Shown here in pieces: positions 10,050-20,142 of a stretch of 64,000 nucleotides of DNA. Numbering within the stretch: the stretch's first letter is position 1; every line of letters begins with the position of its first letter. The notes below the pieces were generated by a model. That model did not search any database, was not told the origin of the DNA, and saw nothing but the letters and a program-made list of their open reading frames with translations. The stretch lies in the NCBI GenBank assembly GCA_947561395.2, contig OX387182.1, positions 39,859,949 through 39,923,948 of the forward strand, read 5' to 3'. Position numbers and translations under genes: made by a program. The DNA is from Buxus sempervirens (lineage: Eukaryota > Streptophyta > Magnoliopsida > Buxales > Buxaceae).

Positions 10050-11961
10050 TGTAAGACCCTGGAATTTTGAGAAAAATTTTAATTAAGATTAAATATATTA
10101 AGTAAGAATAAATAGAGAATTAAATTTAGTTAAGTCGATTAATTCCATCAATTTAAAATAAACCCTTTGGTTTGGTTCGAGTGGGTTTGCTTTAAGTGTA
10201 AATAGGTTAAATTTATTTGGTTCAAGTTTTTTTGGTTTGGTTCATTCAAGTGAACCGGTTGAAGTGTTAAAGTTTGATTTAGTTGGTTTAGGTATAATAG
10301 ATTAAATTGAATTACTTTACTTGGGGGAAATTATTGTTATTGGGTTTGGCTTATTTAAATTGATTTGGTGATAAAATGGTTTAATTGATAAATGGATTGA
10401 GTGGTTCAGTGGTAGTTGGGTCGATTTAGTGGTTTAAGGGCGTAATGGGTTTTTATACATGATAAAGAACCCGAGGGTTCTTATGTTTGCTCATCAAGGG
10501 TTTGAGAAAGGGAAAAATGCAGAGAAGGGGAGAAGAAGAAGAGGGAAAGAAGAAGAAAGAAAGAAGAGTAAAAGGGGGGAAAACGTTCGTTAAGGGTTAG
10601 AAGAAAGGGGAAAAGCCGCAGAGAAGAGGAAGGAGGAGGAGAAGAGGGAAGAAGAAGGAAAGAGAGAGTGGGCGTGTGGATTACTCCTCTTTTCCTCAAC
10701 TTAAGGCTCCTAATCAACTATAATTACTAATATGCCCTTTTCCCACTTACTAAGCTATAAATGTCATTATTAATAAGCAATTTAAACCCAACTTAGTTCT
10801 AACATAATTTCACAAGTCTAATAATAATTTTAATTAATCTATTTAATTATTTACCAATAATTAATAGGACTTGACCAAAATACCCTTATCTTGATAATTT
10901 TATCTCTACCCATTGGATTTCTTCTAAAATTTCCAAGTATATTATCTATAGTATTCTTGGCTATAATACATACTTGGATTAATACCTACCTTTCCCAAAC
11001 TTCATATTTAACTTACTTTCCCAATTATTATAAATTAATTCTTCACTTTTCCCATTACTATTAATTAAAGTCAAATCTATAATTAATCTTCCAATTAATT
11101 TAATTATTATTCCAATTGCTAATAACTCATAATTACTATCATTAATATATACATACTTGGAACATAATGCTAATCCTCCTATACTTTGATTAATTCTTTA
11201 TTCATTAATATTTTTCAAGTTTATCTAACTTATTATCCAATATTTAGATTTATTTATTATATTACTATATTCAAAAATTCGGGGTTTTACACATACAGTG
11301 ATTTATGTTGCCTGTATGTTGAGTACAGTTATTTGGGCAGCTACTGTGATTTAGATGGCTGACGATGTCTTCATTGCAGAGATTATTTTATTACCGAGTT
11401 GTGTTACATGAGCTTTGATTTGTTGATGAGATTGTATCATGATTACTCGTTCTTTTTGCCGATCATGAAAATATGTTATTTTCTATTATGTGAAACTTTT
11501 TATGCATGCATGTAATGCTTACTGGTATATTCGTATCTCATTCCGTGTTTTGTTTTGTTTTCAACTGAGCATCGTGAGGATGCAGTTGGAGTTGATCAAC
11601 AGGGAGAGATCTTAGATTTCATAGCTGAGGACTATTACTATCCATACTAGATTCTTTATTTAAGGTTGTTATAGATGATTTGGTTTCTTATTGTTACTTT
11701 ATTTGGACGTTATTGATGAGAGTGTGAGTGAGGTAGTTTATTCCCTTGTACTAGACATGGATTTCATTTACTTTTGATGGTTTGACATTATAGATAGCCA
11801 ACTTTATGACTTGATTAATTGAAATTTAATTTCCACACTCTGATAATTAATTGATGACAAATATGATGATTGGTTTGGTATTTAGTTATTTTGGGCCCAT
11901 AGTAGCACTTTGGGTATGGGTTTGGTACATGGTAGCATAAACCCAGATTCAAGGAGCTACA
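10050..11961 (+). mobile_element. 5' LTR, family B copy 2, rearranged
   Basis: It starts TGTAAGACCCTGG, ends AGGAGCTACA and is followed after four bases by a primer-binding site, so it is the 5' LTR of an element and not a solo LTR. The first 640 bases match the U3 and purine-rich leader of copy 4 (22255). From about 10700 to 11291 there is an inserted or rearranged piece reading in reverse. From 11292 the normal family B 3' part resumes, including gcttactggtatattcgtat and gttttgttttca, followed by a frame ending EDYYYPY and a stop at 11650. No matching 5-bp duplication is expected, because the element's other LTR is not in view. Confidence 0.75.
10700..11291 (-). mobile_element. Reverse LTR fragment inside LTR-B2
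   Basis: Read on the minus strand from 11291, this begins TGTAAAACCCCGAATTTTTG, the family B start motif. It runs through an AT-rich U3-like stretch and stops without a family B 3' end. With the forward start at 10050 it makes a head-to-head pair of LTR starts. It is either a truncated reverse insertion or an inversion. The left limit is approximate. Confidence 0.5.
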
Positions 11962-11965
11962 GAGA

Positions 11966-11977
11966 TGGCATCAGAGC
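11966..11977 (+). other. Primer-binding site, tRNA-Met type
   Basis: TGGCATCAGAGC differs at one position from TGGTATCAGAGC, the plant initiator tRNA-Met complement used by many LTR retrotransposons. It lies four bases after the end of LTR-B2. It ties family B to an autonomous retrotransposon lineage. Confidence 0.7.
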
Positions 11978-12099
11978 ATAGGATCCTACACTTAGGTAGT
12001 AAAGCCATAGGATGGTATGGGATTGTGTGCTCGCTAGATAGAACCCCAAGTGATATTTATAGGGAGAGTTCCTAAATGATTAATTGTGGTATTTTGCAA

Positions 12100-12214
12100 A
12101 TGGTTGGTAGAGGAAGAGGAAGATGATCACAAGCAGAGACTCTTGTAGAGAGCCCAGTTGAGGTCAAGGAGCATGTGGTTTAGCCGCAGCAGGATGGCCC
12201 ACCACCTGCTGAAG

Positions 12215-12249
<35 letters not shown>

Positions 12250-12456
12250 GCTGTTGTGGGCACTCTAGCTGAGCTCCTCACCAAGGAGAGGGTGGAGAGA
12301 CTAAGCCAGAATGGGAATAGTAACGGAAATGGAGGAGGTAATGGACACAGGGATGGAGATGCTCCAGTATAGCATGGTGAGATAAAGGCAGCGTGGGACT
12401 TGGAGCAGTTCCGTAAGATGGATTCTCCTATTTTTAGAGACTTGCCTGATTTGAGG
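12100..12456 (+). pseudogene. gag remnant of the family B retrotransposon
   Basis: The frame starts with an ATG followed by a Gly-Arg repeat (MVGRGRGR), continues to LAELLTKERVERLSQN and a Gly/Asn stretch, then WDLEQFRKMDSP and FRDLPDLREA. That order and the FxDLxDPxxA-like segment fit a Ty3/gypsy (Tekay/Del-like) gag N-terminus. It contains several stop codons and a (TA)n expansion at 12218-12247. It breaks off where the LINE begins at about 12472. No later gag, protease or pol sequence appears in the window. Confidence 0.6.
12218..12247. repeat. (TA)n microsatellite in the gag remnant
   Basis: A run of about 15 TA dinucleotides breaks the gag reading frame. Confidence 0.95.
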
Positions 12457-12471
12457 GAGGCATAGATCTGG

Positions 12472-13057
12472 CTTTTCCTGGCTTTAAAAGGAAATATTCT
12501 AGTGTGAATTTGATTCTTAAACTTGATATGGCTAAAGAATTTGATCGTTTGGAATGGAATTTTCTGATGGAGGTTTGTAAAAGATTTGGTTTTTCTTCTA
12601 AATGGTGCTCTCTTATTTTAGCATGTATTTCCAGTTGTTGGTTCAGCATTCTTATTAATGGATCATCATGTGGGTTCTTTAAGTCTTCAAGAGGCTTGCG
12701 TCAAGGGGATCCTCTTTCTCCTTTACTGTTTATCATTGCGGAGGAGGTGCTTAGTAGAGGTATTACTCATCTTATCAACTCTGGAAAGGTTGGTCGATAT
12801 AATTATGGTCGGAATGGTTTATGTATCTCTCATCTTCTCTATGCGGATGACATCCTTATTTTTACTTGTGGTAAAAAGTTTTCCATCAAAAGGTTGTTGA
12901 ATTTCATTGGCATTTATGAGTCTGCCTCTGGGCAGAAAGTCAATTGCTCCAAGAGTTCTTTCTTTGCTCCAAAGTATTTGACTCAGCTAGGTTGGAAATT
13001 TTATCAGCTACTACTGGTTTCTCTCAAAGTTTTTTTCCTTCACATTATTTGGGAGTT
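12472..13057 (+). pseudogene. LINE (L1-type) ORF2 fragment, reverse transcriptase part
   Basis: An open stretch from 12504 encodes the middle of a plant LINE reverse transcriptase: LDMAKEFDRLEW, then RGLRQGDPLSPLLF, then the catalytic LLYADDILIF (YADD box), then GQKVNCSKSSFF. The endonuclease and the start of RT are absent, so the copy is 5'-truncated, as most LINEs are. The frame slips by one base between about 12965 and 12985 and then reads FSQSFFPSHYLGV up to the break at 13057. The next codons (P-L-F-I-G-R) are found at 20143, on the far side of an inserted LTR. A weak target duplication may be gaggcatagatctgg (12457) against gaggctatggact (25668). Confidence 0.9.
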
Positions 13058-15109
13058 TGTGAGACATGGAGGAAAAATCAATCCTGTGACTTTGCCAGTC
13101 ATCACATGGGATTCGTTAAAAATGGGAGAGTCGCCACCATTCTTTTTAGGTGTGAATGGACACAAAAAAATCATCAAAATAGGCAAAAAGGCAAATCTAG
13201 AGTAAAATAACCCTACTTGAAAATAAAATCCAGAAATGGGTAAGGGGATTAGATTATGAATAGGGGAAGGTGTTAGGCACCCCCATTCATCCCACACAAG
13301 GTGGTTGCCAAGTGTTGTTCATGTTCAAAATAAAGAAGGCTTGCTAAAGTAATCAAAAACGCTTAAAAGAGATTAAACACATGTATGATTCCTCCACATG
13401 AGAAGTCCAATGAATCTTAGACTTTCCTTTATGAAAGTATCACTTCTGGGACATCACCATTTTAAATGGAAATCAAAGCAAAACTTGGATACAAACAAGT
13501 TAAGACAAGTCCGGCAAATTCGGTAAAAGATGGAGCCATTTGACCATAAATCATTCAAATCAAATTCAAATCGAATCAAACCAAATCCATTTGAAAGATT
13601 ATGTTAAATAGAAGACTCATGAAAGTTTTCAATCAAATCCGGTTAAAACCCTAGGAGTTATGCTCCTTTGAAATCTGCCGTTGGAAATCGGTAAAAGTAA
13701 CAAGTAGGCAACTTTGGAAATTCATTTGGAAAAATTGGCTCCATATAAATTCGTGAAATTTGGCATGAATGAAGTATGTAGGGCCATATTTTAAATGAAA
13801 CTAGCCTCATACAAAACTTCATCCGGATGTGCCTTGGGTGACCTCCCAAATAGGCCCTGAAGATCACAGATTAGCCCAGAAATGTGTTGTTGAGCAGTTC
13901 TGAGTAAATCAGTTACCCACGATACAAATGAAATCAAAAAAAATCTGAAACTAGTTGGATTTGAAAGTAGACCCCCAAAGGAAAACACAAAAACAAAAAT
14001 CACTCAAATCAGACTTAAAACGAACACATGGTGCTCAGTCAAAGTGACAGGTTCAGCAATCTGGCCTGCACTGATCTATCAACTTCGACTGAATGGTGTC
14101 AAAAATCCACTTCATAAAAATGGCTGAAATTTTACAGACATGAACTAGACAGTCTTACCTTTCACATGTCCTTAGAATCACTCCAAAATTCATCCGGATG
14201 ATGAAGTTATGAGTATCCGAAGTTAGGGTACTGACACTGTCCAGTTTTGCCATTTTTAAGTAAAATCAACCCAAAACGGTGATCAAGTGTGTGTAATCTG
14301 TGCAATCTAAATCAAAATCATTTAAAAAAGTGTTGAAGAACCTCTAGGAAGAAATAGGGCACAAGTTTGGCTCACCATTCTCTTCGGTTGGAGAGAATAT
14401 GCCAAAAACCCTAAAATGGAGCAAAAGGCCCAAAACCGAGAGGTTAGACCATGAGGTTTTCAATACTCAAAGATAGACTTGCTTGAAATCATTTTAAAAT
14501 CATTGAGAGATATCCCAGAAATGCTTGGGGCCATTTATTTCAGATATATCACAATGAATACGATAGATCCAAAATACAAGTCGATTTTGACAAAAACGAA
14601 TGCTATGTGTGTATGTGTAAAAAAAGACGCCTCAATACATCATATAGTATTCAAAGCATATCAATAAAATGGAGGTTCTATAACTAGGGTTCCATTCCCA
14701 TTCTCGTTTCCCTTAGTTCTCTCTCTCCGTTTTTACGGTTTCGAGATAGTCTTGGGGTACTTTGAGTAGGAAATGGGTTTTCCCACAACAAAGGCCATTC
14801 AAGATGGTTCTATGACTAAGGATCAATTCCCATTCTCGTTTCCCCTAGATCCCTTGTAAAACCCCGTCCCAGATTATATCTTAATTATTTAGATTAATTA
14901 TCTAAAGTGTGATTATTAGACTAATTAAGTACTTGTGTTATGAAGATGAGGTAGATGTGGATTATTCTTGATGATTTAGAGGAATCAATTGAATGATATG
15001 AAAGTTATTAAGGTAAGTTTAATTAATGCTATTTCTCAATTCCAATCGTTTAAGATACTCTTCAATTAGCTTTAATGAATTGGAAATCAAACTCTGAAAA
15101 GTTGGACTT

Positions 15110-17000
15110 ATGTGTACCTAGAGTAATTTCCAAGTATACCCATGGTACCCCAAAATATACCCAAGGTACCCTCCCAAATACCACTAAAGTACCTCTTGTA
15201 TTACCCAAGGTACCCCCATTGTATACCCAAAGTACATCCATGTATTACTCAAGGTACTATCTAATTATACCTAGAGTACACCAAAGTATTTCCCAAGGTA
15301 CCACACAAATATGCCTAGGGTACACCCATGTATTACCCGAAGTACCCGAAGGTATTACTCAAAGTATATCCAAGTGTTACCCAAGATACCACTCAAGTAT
15401 ACCTAAAGTATCCCCTAATTATCCCTAAGGTACCCTCATATATTGCCTAAGGTACCTCACTCACATTGCCTAAGGTACCCCATTTATATCCCCAAGGTAC
15501 CCTCTTATATTGCCCAAGGTACCTCTCAAGTGTACCTTAAGTATCTCCCAAGAACACCCAATTAACCTCTCAAGTATACCCCAGGTACCCTACTTCTATA
15601 CCCAAGGTACACCCAAGTATTTCCTAAGGTACCCTCATTGTGTGCCCAAGGTATGCCCAAGTATTGCCCAAGGTACCTCCTAAGTGTACCCAAATTATCT
15701 CCCAAGAATACTTAAAGTAACTCCTAAGAGTATCCAAGGTACCTCCCAAGTGTACCCAAATTATCCCCTAAGAGTACCTAAAGTAACTCTTAAGAATACT
15801 CAAGGTATCTCTCACGTGTACTTTAAGTGTCTCCCAAGAATACCCAAATAACCTCTTAAGTGTGCTCAAGGTACTTCACTTTTATACTTAAGGTACCCCT
15901 AGTGTATGCCCAAGGTATCACCCAAGTATGCCTAAGGTACCCCGATGGTATGCCCCAAGTACACCTAAGTATTACCCAAAGTATCCCCTTGTGTTTACCC
16001 AAGGTACCCCTGTGTTCATCTAAGGTATCCCCTTGTGTTTGCCTATAGGTACCCCTATGTTTATCTAAGGTATCCCTTTGCATTGCCTAAGGTACCCCAC
16101 ATGAATACCTAAAGTACCCCCTTATATTACCTAAGGCACCTCACCCATATTGGCTAAGGTACCCCCTGTTTTGCTTAAGGTACCCCATTCGAATACCTAA
16201 AGTACCCCCTAATTATACCTAAGATACCTCATTTTTATTGCCTAAGGTACCTCTTTATTTTAACTAAGGTACCCTACTATCTTACTTGAAGTACCCCTTA
16301 TTTAGCTAAGGTACATTCCCTTATACAGCTAGAGGTACCCCCTTTATATCCCTAAAGTACCTCCAACATACCTAAGGTACATCCCCTATATTACCTAGGG
16401 TACACCCCTTGAATTTCCTAGAGGTACTCCACTCATATAAGTAAGGTACCCCCACTGTTTTACCTAGGGTACACCCCTCCTATATAGCCAAAGTACCCCC
16501 TTTATCTCACTAAAGTAACCACTATATAAGTAAGGTAACCCCCCATGTTTTCCCTAAGGTATAGCCCCTTGTATAACTAAGGTACCTATCTCATACAACT
16601 AAAGTACATTCCTTCTATAGCTAAGGTACCCCCACTGTTTTAGCTAATGTACCCCTTGAATACCTAAGGTACACCCCCCTTATACAGCTAGGGGACCCCC
16701 CCTTTGTATAATTAGAGTACCCTCTTATGTTACTAAGGTACACCCATTCTATAACCTAGGGTATACCTCCTTGTATTTCCTAAAGGTACCCCCGGTATAA
16801 CTAAAGTACACCCCCCAATAATCAAGGTACCCCTCCTCAATATAACTAAGGTACACCTCCCAAGCATTCCTAAAGCATGCCTTTTGAAGTGGCTAAGGCA
16901 AACACCCCATTTAACACTAAGGTACCCCACTTAATACCAAGGTACCCTACTCGAATGACACTAAGGTACCCCTGATATGCCTTAGGTACACCCTAGGGTT
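15110..17000. repeat. Degenerate GGTACC minisatellite inside LTR-B3
   Basis: For about 1.9 kb the sequence repeats a loose unit of about 20 to 25 bases of the form CCTAAGGTACCCC plus a variable AT stretch. I count about 31 exact GGTACC hexamers (KpnI sites) plus many one-base variants such as AAGTACC and GGTATCC. Spacing and filler vary, so it is not a clean satellite. Reading frames across it are by-products of the repeat. The sister LTRs have no such array. Confidence 0.9.
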
Positions 17001-17056
17001 TTAGTTGAACAAAAGCATTGTTTAGGGGCAGATTTGAAAGACCCAAAACTTGGGCA

Positions 17057-17064
17057 TATAAAAG
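17057..17064 (+). promoter_or_regulatory. TATA box of LTR-B3
   Basis: TATAAAAG is followed by a leader with GA-rich stretches and, at 17224, the splice donor GTAAGTAGCA. The layout matches LTR-B1 and LTR-B4. Confidence 0.6.
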
Positions 17065-18463
17065 GATGCCCTAATTTCTAATTAAGGGTTTTGGAAAACC
17101 CATTTCTCTTGTCTTGGACGTATAGAATAAGAGAGAGAGTTGTGGGAGCTTGCTTCAAAGCTTCAAGAGGAAGAAGAAGAAGGAGAGAAAAGCTTGAAGG
17201 AAAGGTTGCTTCTCCATTAACAAGTAAGTAGCAAACCCTTTAAACAAAAATGAATTTGATGGATTTTCGTATCTCTCGTTCCTAGGGTTTTGATAAACTG
17301 GAGAATCACTTGCATGTAGGGTTTTGTTTCTAAAATTCATAGGGTTTGGTATATCTAATTATCTTGTTCAGTTTTCTATCGATTTGCCATGGATTTGCAA
17401 CCTCTAATGATTATATTTCTGGTTAGGGTTTGAGATGGGTATATTGAATGATACTTTATATGTTGGATTCATGTTCATGAGGGTTTTGTATGGATTCCTA
17501 TGTTAGGAAGAGTTTTTGAGTATGTTGGGATGTTTTGGAATCATCACATTTGGTATTGAGAAGGTTGGTACGAGTTTTGAGTTGAAAATAGTCAAAAATG
17601 GTAGAAAACCCGAGGTGGCGATTAATCCTGCAACTTGGCGATTAATCCTGAGCCAAGACCCCCAAAAATCAGGTTCTGTTAAAATAAATCGCGAAACAGG
17701 ATTAATCGCCCAGGGCTAATCGCGACCTTAGCGCGCGAACGTTAAACCTTACCGCGCGCGCGCTGAACCTGTTTTAAACCTGGGCGCGCGAACCTTTAGC
17801 CTTAACGCCTGAACATTGAGCTAATCGCCTCTGGGCGATTAATCCACGACCTCTCGCATAGCACCCTTACTACATGAAAGACAAATAAGTAAATGTCCTG
17901 TGTATTTATTGCTCCATTTACTTAAGTCTTTACATGTAAATAAGGTTTTACCCCCCATTTGGAACCAATAAAAATACTCCCAGGGCCCAATTCCCAACCA
18001 ATAAAAAGTCAACTTGTCAGTTTGTGCCTAAATTTCAAGTTTCCCCGATTTTCAAAAAGGGCCACTTTTTGAGTTTGATATCCAAATGAATGATTCAGAA
18101 GCCCAGAAAATTCTAGATGATTTGTATACCCTCCAATAGACTACAACCAGAAATTGAGCCCCAAACTCCTTGTAGATTTGTCTAGAAAAATTCGACACCG
18201 AAAAGTCAACGTTTTTATCCATACTTAGAATATTTTTGAGGTCCGAAACTTTTTGTCTCGGAATCCGTTGATTTTTGGTATGGTGACTTTATTGGGGATC
18301 CTAAGATTATCCCACTTCTTAATTGCGTAATTCGTGGACCTTAAGGGGTATGTGTTTTACTGTGAATTGGCTTTGGCTGTGAAGTGCTTGTGGTTAGTTC
18401 TTACGCATTGGGAATATTAATTTGATTTGGTAAAGCTGTGATGAGTTTCTTCTATGTGATTTA

Positions 18464-18620
18464 AGTGACGGTGTAGATCTCACTTGGTCGTGGTTGAATG
18501 GCAGTGACGGTGTAGATCTCACTTGCCCCTTTGTTGAATGGCAGTGACGGTGTAGATCTCACTTGCCCCTTTGTTGAATGCCAGTGACGGTGTAGATCTC
18601 ACTTGGCCTTGGTTAAATAG
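18464..18620 (+). repeat. 40-bp tandem repeat, four copies
   Basis: The unit contains gtgacggtgtagatctcact and recurs at about 18465, 18503, 18543 and 18583 with a period of 39 to 40 bases. Copies 2 and 3 are nearly identical. It lies upstream of the conserved splice-acceptor block, where LTR-B1 and LTR-B4 carry other repeats. Confidence 0.9.
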
Positions 18621-18982
18621 TAGTGGATGGGGAATTCCACTTGGTTTGTGAATTTAGTACTATATCTTGGGTTGTGGGATGTGATATTGGTTCTAGTAAC
18701 TGCTGATAAAGGCTTGTCCTACATCGAGAGCTCTACAAGTTTGAGTTACATTATCAGTCCTACCAGGTTTGTTAGCTAATTTTTATGGGTTATATTATTA
18801 AGATGCTTGACTTGAGAATATGAATCGCATAAACTGCCTCTACTCATGATGTTATATAAATTGCCTAAACTATTCCAATCATGATGTTATGTGAATTGTA
18901 TTAACTGCTTCCATTCATGCATGTTTGCTACTTGCTGGGACTTTAAGTCTCACGCGTTTTGTTTTACCGGATTTGTTTTCAG

Positions 18983-19062
18983 ATCCGTTTGGTGAGCCAC
19001 GTATTGGGGCAGCTATTGAGGGTGAGCTTGAGCACAGGCCCGAGGACTTTTACTATCCGTAG
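18983..19062 (+). other. Conserved short reading frame in LTR-B3
   Basis: It starts right after a strong acceptor (GGATTTGTTTTCAG/AT) and gives 26 codons ending in TAG: a Pro-x-Gly-Glu-x-Arg-x-Gly-Ala start and RPEDFYYP end. It aligns without gaps with the frame at 25127 in LTR-B4 except for one extra codon before the stop there. Conserved Pro and Ala codons differ only at third positions. No ATG precedes it in the exon or in the leader upstream of the donor. It may be the tail of a spliced product or have lost its start. The function is unknown. Confidence 0.5.
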
Positions 19063-19885
19063 TAGGGGTTCTCTTTATGTTATTGTATTTAGTTCCTAGA
19101 AACTATCAATGGGAATGTAATTATTCTTTTTGGATTTGTAGGCGTAGGAGTTATCTTTAAATTATCATTCTTGTATCTGAATGCTCATGTGAGAGGCAGT
19201 GATGGAGAGATCTTAGTTGCCTTTTTGGGTATCTAAATGTCGTATTTTGGAGTTATTATACAGATGCCATTTGATTATATGGAAAATTTTAAATTCCATG
19301 CTTATTTATCTTATGCACTCTGATGATTACATTGTAATTGCCCACATCAATTATGCTTATCAGGTTCTTTTGGGCCCATAAGTAGGTCTCGGATACGGGT
19401 TGGTGCTGTGATAGGGCAGACCCGGATCTGGGGCGCTACATCCCTCTTCATGTTTTATGGCTAGAGAGAGTCTCGAGGTACTTTGAGTAGGGCAAGGGGT
19501 TGCATACACAAAGAGTAGGCCATTATTCTACAGAAAGGTAGAAGAAAAATCTAACCCTAGAATGTAAAGACATAAAAATAAAGAAGTTCCAGGCTTACCT
19601 GGGTTTCTGGAAGCAATGCGGCAGCGGTTCCCTCCTTCACTCGGAGCTCTCCAATCTCCAACTTCTGACTCTAAAATTCTTGGCCATTTGCTTGAGGAGA
19701 GGCCTCCTATTTATAGGCAAAGGCTAAGGTTAAGGGTAACCCTAATGGTAAACACAAGGAAGTGTTTAGAATCCTCCACACTTAACCCTAAGGTTATTTC
19801 CGAGATTTCCACTCCTTAAACAAAGGATATGATGGTAAAAAGTGAAAACTTTCGGAAAACCCTAATTTTAAACGAAAACCTTGTA

Positions 19886-20033
19886 TCCGACAACTCAGGT
19901 CGAATACAAGTGAACATTTTTGTATCCAACACATTTCGTCGGATACACTTATGTCTGCTTGTATCCGACGACTTCTGTCGGATATAAATACCCTTGCTTC
20001 TATCCGATGACTTGTGTCGGATACAAAGGAAAA
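19886..20033. repeat. Palindromic GTATCCGAC...GTCGGATAC array
   Basis: There are four spaced hairpins of about 25 bp with arms GTATCCGAC and GTCGGATAC. The third is gtatccgacgacttctgtcg followed by gatat. The array lies near the 5' end of the reverse family A LTR, the same position as the unrelated ATACGG/CCGTAT hairpins in the copy at 6194. Confidence 0.85.
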
Positions 20034-20142
20034 TGTTCCAATCTGAAATTTTGCACTGGCTACAAGAAAACAAACTATTTTTTAATGTTTTGGCCAATTA
20101 TTCATTATTTTCTTAGCACAATTTTGGGGTGTCTACAGAGTC

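Larger units (their letters stand above)
14855..19440 (+). mobile_element. Solo LTR, family B copy 3
   Basis: It starts TGTAAAACCCCG, ends TGGGGCGCTACA and has a perfect 5-bp duplication TCCCT (14850-14854 and 19441-19445). At 4586 bp it is the longest family B copy, because it holds a degenerate GGTACC array of about 1.9 kb. It has a TATA box (17057-17064), a splice donor (caa/GTAAGTAGCA, 17224), a 40-bp tandem repeat (from 18464), a splice acceptor (18982) and a short frame ending RPEDFYYP. It inserted into the reverse family A LTR. Confidence 0.9.
13058..20137 (-). mobile_element. Solo LTR, family A copy 3, reverse, carrying LTR-B3
   Basis: On the plus strand it reads TGTGAGACATGG...GGGTGTCTACA, the exact reverse layout of family A. 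The flanks are GAGTT (13053-13057) and GAGTC (20138-20142), a 5-bp duplication with one change. Removing it restores the LINE frame (L-G-V-P-L-F-I-G-R). Without the family B insert at 14855-19440 it is about 2.49 kb, longer than the other two copies. The cctaacacctt block, the ccgtaaaacg block, the TATA box (19708-19715, minus) and the splice donor (19598, minus) are all recognisable in reverse. Confidence 0.88.

Noticed and set aside
10481-10717. Ser/Leu/Phe-rich minus-strand frame
   Set aside because: It is the complement of the purine-rich LTR leader. The composition explains the open frame.
15075-16930. Several open frames through the GGTACC array
   Set aside because: The periodic peptides simply reflect the DNA repeat on both strands. 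There is no start context or conservation.
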